Source of the DNA: Cupriavidus sp. WGlv3
Lineage (GTDB): Bacteria > Pseudomonadota > Gammaproteobacteria > Burkholderiales > Burkholderiaceae
Length of the DNA stretch: 56,949 bases
Reading direction: 5' to 3'
Assembly: GCF_023952475.1 (NCBI RefSeq)
Contig: NZ_JALHRX010000026.1
Span: forward strand, 1 to 56,949
The notes below the pieces were generated by a model, which saw nothing but the letters and a program-made list of their open reading frames with translations, was not told where the DNA came from and ran no database searches. Made by a program: the position numbers and the translations under genes. This document shows, one piece after another, positions 54,609 through 56,949 of this stretch. Every line of letters starts with the position of its first letter. The first letter of the stretch is position 1.

Positions 54609-54625
54609 GCGTACCTGTTTCTGCG
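54609..54625 (-). repeat. Dispersed iteron-like 17-mer
   Basis: Minus-strand CGCAGAAACAGGTACGC, identical to the cluster copy at 30587-30603, 20 bp after the Wzc-type gene. Confidence 0.8.
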
Positions 54626-54686
54626 TGCGCTTGCGGGTCGGGTTCCATCGGTTCAGCGGCCGACCATCCGCTCGCCAGGAGGCGAC

Positions 54687-56513
54687 ATGAGGCGGCTTAT
54701 GTTTGAAGGCTGTGCCGGCTGGCTGCACGAGGCACAAGGAACAACCGGGGTAGTGCTGTGCGCGCCGCTGGGCCACGAGGCCATGTGGTCGCACCGGGCA
54801 TGGCGGCATCTCGCCGACGATCTCGCCGCGGCCGGCATGCCGGTGCTGCGCTTCGACTATCCCTGCACCGGCGACTCCGCCGGCGCCTGCGACGCCGCGC
54901 ATTTCCTCGGCCGCGCCGCTTCGAGCATCGTCGCCGCGGCCGCGCAGCTGCGCGCGCTGGCCGGGGTGGAGCGCATCGTATTGTGTGGGCTGCGCGCCGG
55001 CGCCAGCCTCGCGGTGCAGGCCGCCGAGGCGATGCGCTCGCACCCGGCATGGCAGGGCGGCGTTGCCGGGCTGGTGCTGCTTGCGCCCGTGGTCAACGGC
55101 CGCGCCTACCTGCGCGAGCTGCGTGCGCTGCATCTGAACTGGCTCAACAGCGTCGGGCCGACCGAAACCCCGCCGCCCGCGCCGGCTGGCGGGCTCGACG
55201 TGCTAGCCTTCCGCTTCACCGCCGCCACCGTGCGCGAACTCGAGGCGCTGCGCCTGGACCGTGGCACGGCCTGCCCCGCGCCGCATGTGCTGGTGCTCGA
55301 CCCCTGGCCGGGCACCACCTCCGCGGCCGGCGCGCTGGCGCAGTACTACACCGACGGTGGCGTGAAGGTCGATACGGCCGCGTTCCCCGAATACGCCGAC
55401 ATGATGCAATCGGCCGAGTTTGCCGGAGTGCCGGCGCAGGCCTGGCGGCAACTGGTGCAGTGGCTGGGGTCGACCCCGGCCGCGCTGCCGGCGGCGCTGC
55501 CGGGGGCGCGTTGGCACATGCCCGGCGCGGGACGTGGGGCGTCCCCGCGCGTGGCCGTCGATGGCGTGGCCGAGGAGCCGGTCTGGCTCAACGCGCGGCG
55601 CCAGTTCGGCGTCCTGTGCATGCCGCGCGACGCGGCGCCCGCGCCGGTCGCGGTGATCTTTCCCAATACCGGCGGCAACCACCATGTCGGCGATGGCCGC
55701 ATGTTCGTCACGCTGTCGCGCCGGCTGGCAAGGCTGGGCGTGGTCTCGCTGCGGCTGGACGTGTCTGCGCTGGGCGACAGCCCGCGCGCGCCACGCAGCA
55801 TGAGCATTTCCGAGATCTACTCGCCCGGGCCGCGCGCGGACGTGAGCGCCGCAGTGGACTGGATGCGCGCGCGCGGTTTTCGCTGCATCGTGCTGGCCGG
55901 GGTGTGCTCCGGCGCGTTCCTGAGCCTGCATGCCGCCTTGGCCAACCCCGGCGTGAACGGGCTGGTGCTGGCCAACCTGGTGAAATTCCGCTGGGACCGC
56001 GCCGATGACCGGAGCGCGGGCAAGGGCGCGCGATCGTGGCAGGGCTGGCTGTCGGCCGCGCGCCGTGGTGGCAACTGGCAACGGGTATTGCAGGGACAGG
56101 TGCGGATCGGCCCGCTCGCCGCGGCCATGGCGCGCCATGCATACCGGCACGCCACCGAACGCGTGGCGTTCCGCCTGACGCGGCTGCGCGGTGGCGAAGA
56201 CCTGGCCTCAGCGACGGCTTACGCGCGAGCCGCGATGCGGGGCCTGAATGAGCGTGGGGTGCGCACGGACATGCTGTATGGGTCGGACGACATGGGGCTC
56301 GAAGAGGCTCAGCTCCGTTTTGGCAGAGACCTGGAAGCGCTGGCGGCGTTTACGCATATCACTGTGCATCGGCATGGGTGTATGGATCATGCGTTGTTTC
56401 TGGCGGGGGGGAGGCAGGTTTTTTGTGACCAGGTGGTCAAGCATGTGGTGGCGAGATTGGCGGCGATGGAGGCGGTGGGGGATGGGTTGCCGCAGGGGGC
56501 TAAGGTGTGTTGA
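54687..56513 (+). CDS. Tandem alpha/beta-hydrolase-like protein
   Basis: 608 aa, two alpha/beta hydrolase-like domains (about 1-265 and 300-600), AGGAGG before ATG 54687. Domain 1 has 'VVLCAPLGHEAMWSHRAWR' and nucleophile-elbow position 'CGLRAGA' with Arg103, so it is probably inactive. Domain 2 has 'LAGVCSGAFLSL' with Cys407 in the nucleophile position, an acid candidate in 'LYGSDDMGLEE' and a His in 'HGCMDHALF'. It is related in style to hydrolases associated with exopolysaccharide and exosortase loci. Substrate unknown; acyl or ester chemistry on the polysaccharide pathway is inferred. Confidence 0.8.
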   Translation: MRRLMFEGCAGWLHEAQGTTGVVLCAPLGHEAMWSHRAWRHLADDLAAAGMPVLRFDYPCTGDSAGACDAAHFLGRAASSIVAAAAQLRALAGVERIVLCGLRAGASLAVQAAEAMRSHPAWQGGVAGLVLLAPVVNGRAYLRELRALHLNWLNSVGPTETPPPAPAGGLDVLAFRFTAATVRELEALRLDRGTACPAPHVLVLDPWPGTTSAAGALAQYYTDGGVKVDTAAFPEYADMMQSAEFAGVPAQAWRQLVQWLGSTPAALPAALPGARWHMPGAGRGASPRVAVDGVAEEPVWLNARRQFGVLCMPRDAAPAPVAVIFPNTGGNHHVGDGRMFVTLSRRLARLGVVSLRLDVSALGDSPRAPRSMSISEIYSPGPRADVSAAVDWMRARGFRCIVLAGVCSGAFLSLHAALANPGVNGLVLANLVKFRWDRADDRSAGKGARSWQGWLSAARRGGNWQRVLQGQVRIGPLAAAMARHAYRHATERVAFRLTRLRGGEDLASATAYARAAMRGLNERGVRTDMLYGSDDMGLEEAQLRFGRDLEALAAFTHITVHRHGCMDHALFLAGGRQVFCDQVVKHVVARLAAMEAVGDGLPQGAKVC

Positions 56514-56949
56514 GGATTTTTTCGGGTTGTTGCTGTTGGTGACATGCTGTTGGCTGTTGAACCACGTGGTTCGGAGCTGTCCGCATTTTTGTGTGCGAGG
56601 CGCATTCTGAATTCCCGTCAGCCACGTGCAACCGGCGCGTAGCGGAGTTGCAGGCGTCCACGGGTGGATACTGGCGGCTGCCTGCGCACAGCACGGGAAT
56701 CGGAATCACGTGCGCGCACCACAAGAGCCAAGCGAGCGCAGCGATGCGTTCCGTGCCAGGCCCCCGACCTACGATACTGACCGCGCGAAGCGCAGCCGTA
56801 GGCGTTCCTACGCTAAGGCCGGCAGCAGGGACCACTCCGCGCTCTGGGCTCGTTCAATCCCCACTTCAACGCTCCTCGCACCGTCGCGCACCACCGCGGC
56901 AGGCAGTCCAGCTATGTGAGGAAGCCAAGCCCCGTACGAAAACCCCCAC
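56514..56949. other. End of window, no gene recognised
   Basis: 436 bp after the hydrolase, with no recognised gene on either strand. Base composition drops relative to the gene. A following gene of the polysaccharide locus may start beyond the window. Confidence 0.5.

Noticed and set aside
52252..54648. A 798-codon open frame on the minus strand
   Set aside because: Shadow of the Wzc-type gene; Gln/His/Arg-rich with no motifs.

Overview
The window is high-GC beta-proteobacterial DNA whose gene content fits the secondary chromosome (chromosome 2) of a Cupriavidus/Ralstonia-type organism. The evidence is a plasmid-type RepA initiator with a large iteron field (about 29.9-31.2 kb), parAB with its own palindromic parS, and around them ordinary chromosomal genes: prfC, an Entner-Doudoroff cluster, two cspA-type genes and an exopolysaccharide locus. 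The genus is inferred from gene content and style; I ran no database search.

Left arm (1-29 kb). An acyl-CoA dehydrogenase with a trailing unknown gene, then an OPT transporter divergent from a flavin monooxygenase-DUF2783-MarR operon, with a perfect inverted repeat as the likely MarR operator. Next come yccF, then zwf-pgl-glk-response regulator-histidine kinase (minus strand) facing edd (plus strand): glucose is phosphorylated, oxidised to 6-phosphogluconate and dehydrated, with a two-component system apparently cotranscribed. mscS, an AraC regulator, an EntS-like MFS exporter and a Fur-boxed TonB receptor follow. prfC, a YihY-type membrane protein, small exported proteins, a VpsR-like enhancer-binding protein and an AzgA-type purine permease complete the arm.

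Origin region (29.5-36.5 kb). A cold-shock gene with a strong terminator precedes about 1.1 kb holding 21 copies of a 17-bp element (consensus CGCAGAAACGGGTACGC). Interspersed are DnaA-box-like sites and an AT-rich stretch, and a 22-bp-phased sub-array lies near repA. Then come repA, a convergent second cold-shock gene, and parA-parB with two copies of the palindrome TTTCAGCGCTGAAA. A tyrosine-recombinase-like gene that appears to have lost its C-terminal catalytic residues follows. The same 17-mer is scattered as 12 further copies from 6.8 to 54.6 kb, almost all intergenic, one inside glk. This dispersed element is the most striking pattern in the window.

Right arm (37-56.9 kb). Two receiver-like regulatory proteins and a small unknown gene lead into an exopolysaccharide locus: PAP2 phosphatase, WcaJ-type phosphoglycosyltransferase, acyl carrier protein, acyl-CoA-dehydrogenase-like flavoprotein, a seryl-tRNA-synthetase-like amino acid:[carrier protein] ligase, DUF1839, a GH2 beta-mannosidase-like enzyme, a Crp/Fnr regulator, a second DUF1839 gene (minus strand), ManC, a Wzc-type chain-length/kinase protein and a tandem alpha/beta hydrolase. 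Four to five of these genes overlap or abut, which suggests a polysaccharide pathway that also makes an aminoacyl- or oxidised-aminoacyl-carrier-protein intermediate. No glycosyltransferases lie in the window, so the locus probably continues to the right.
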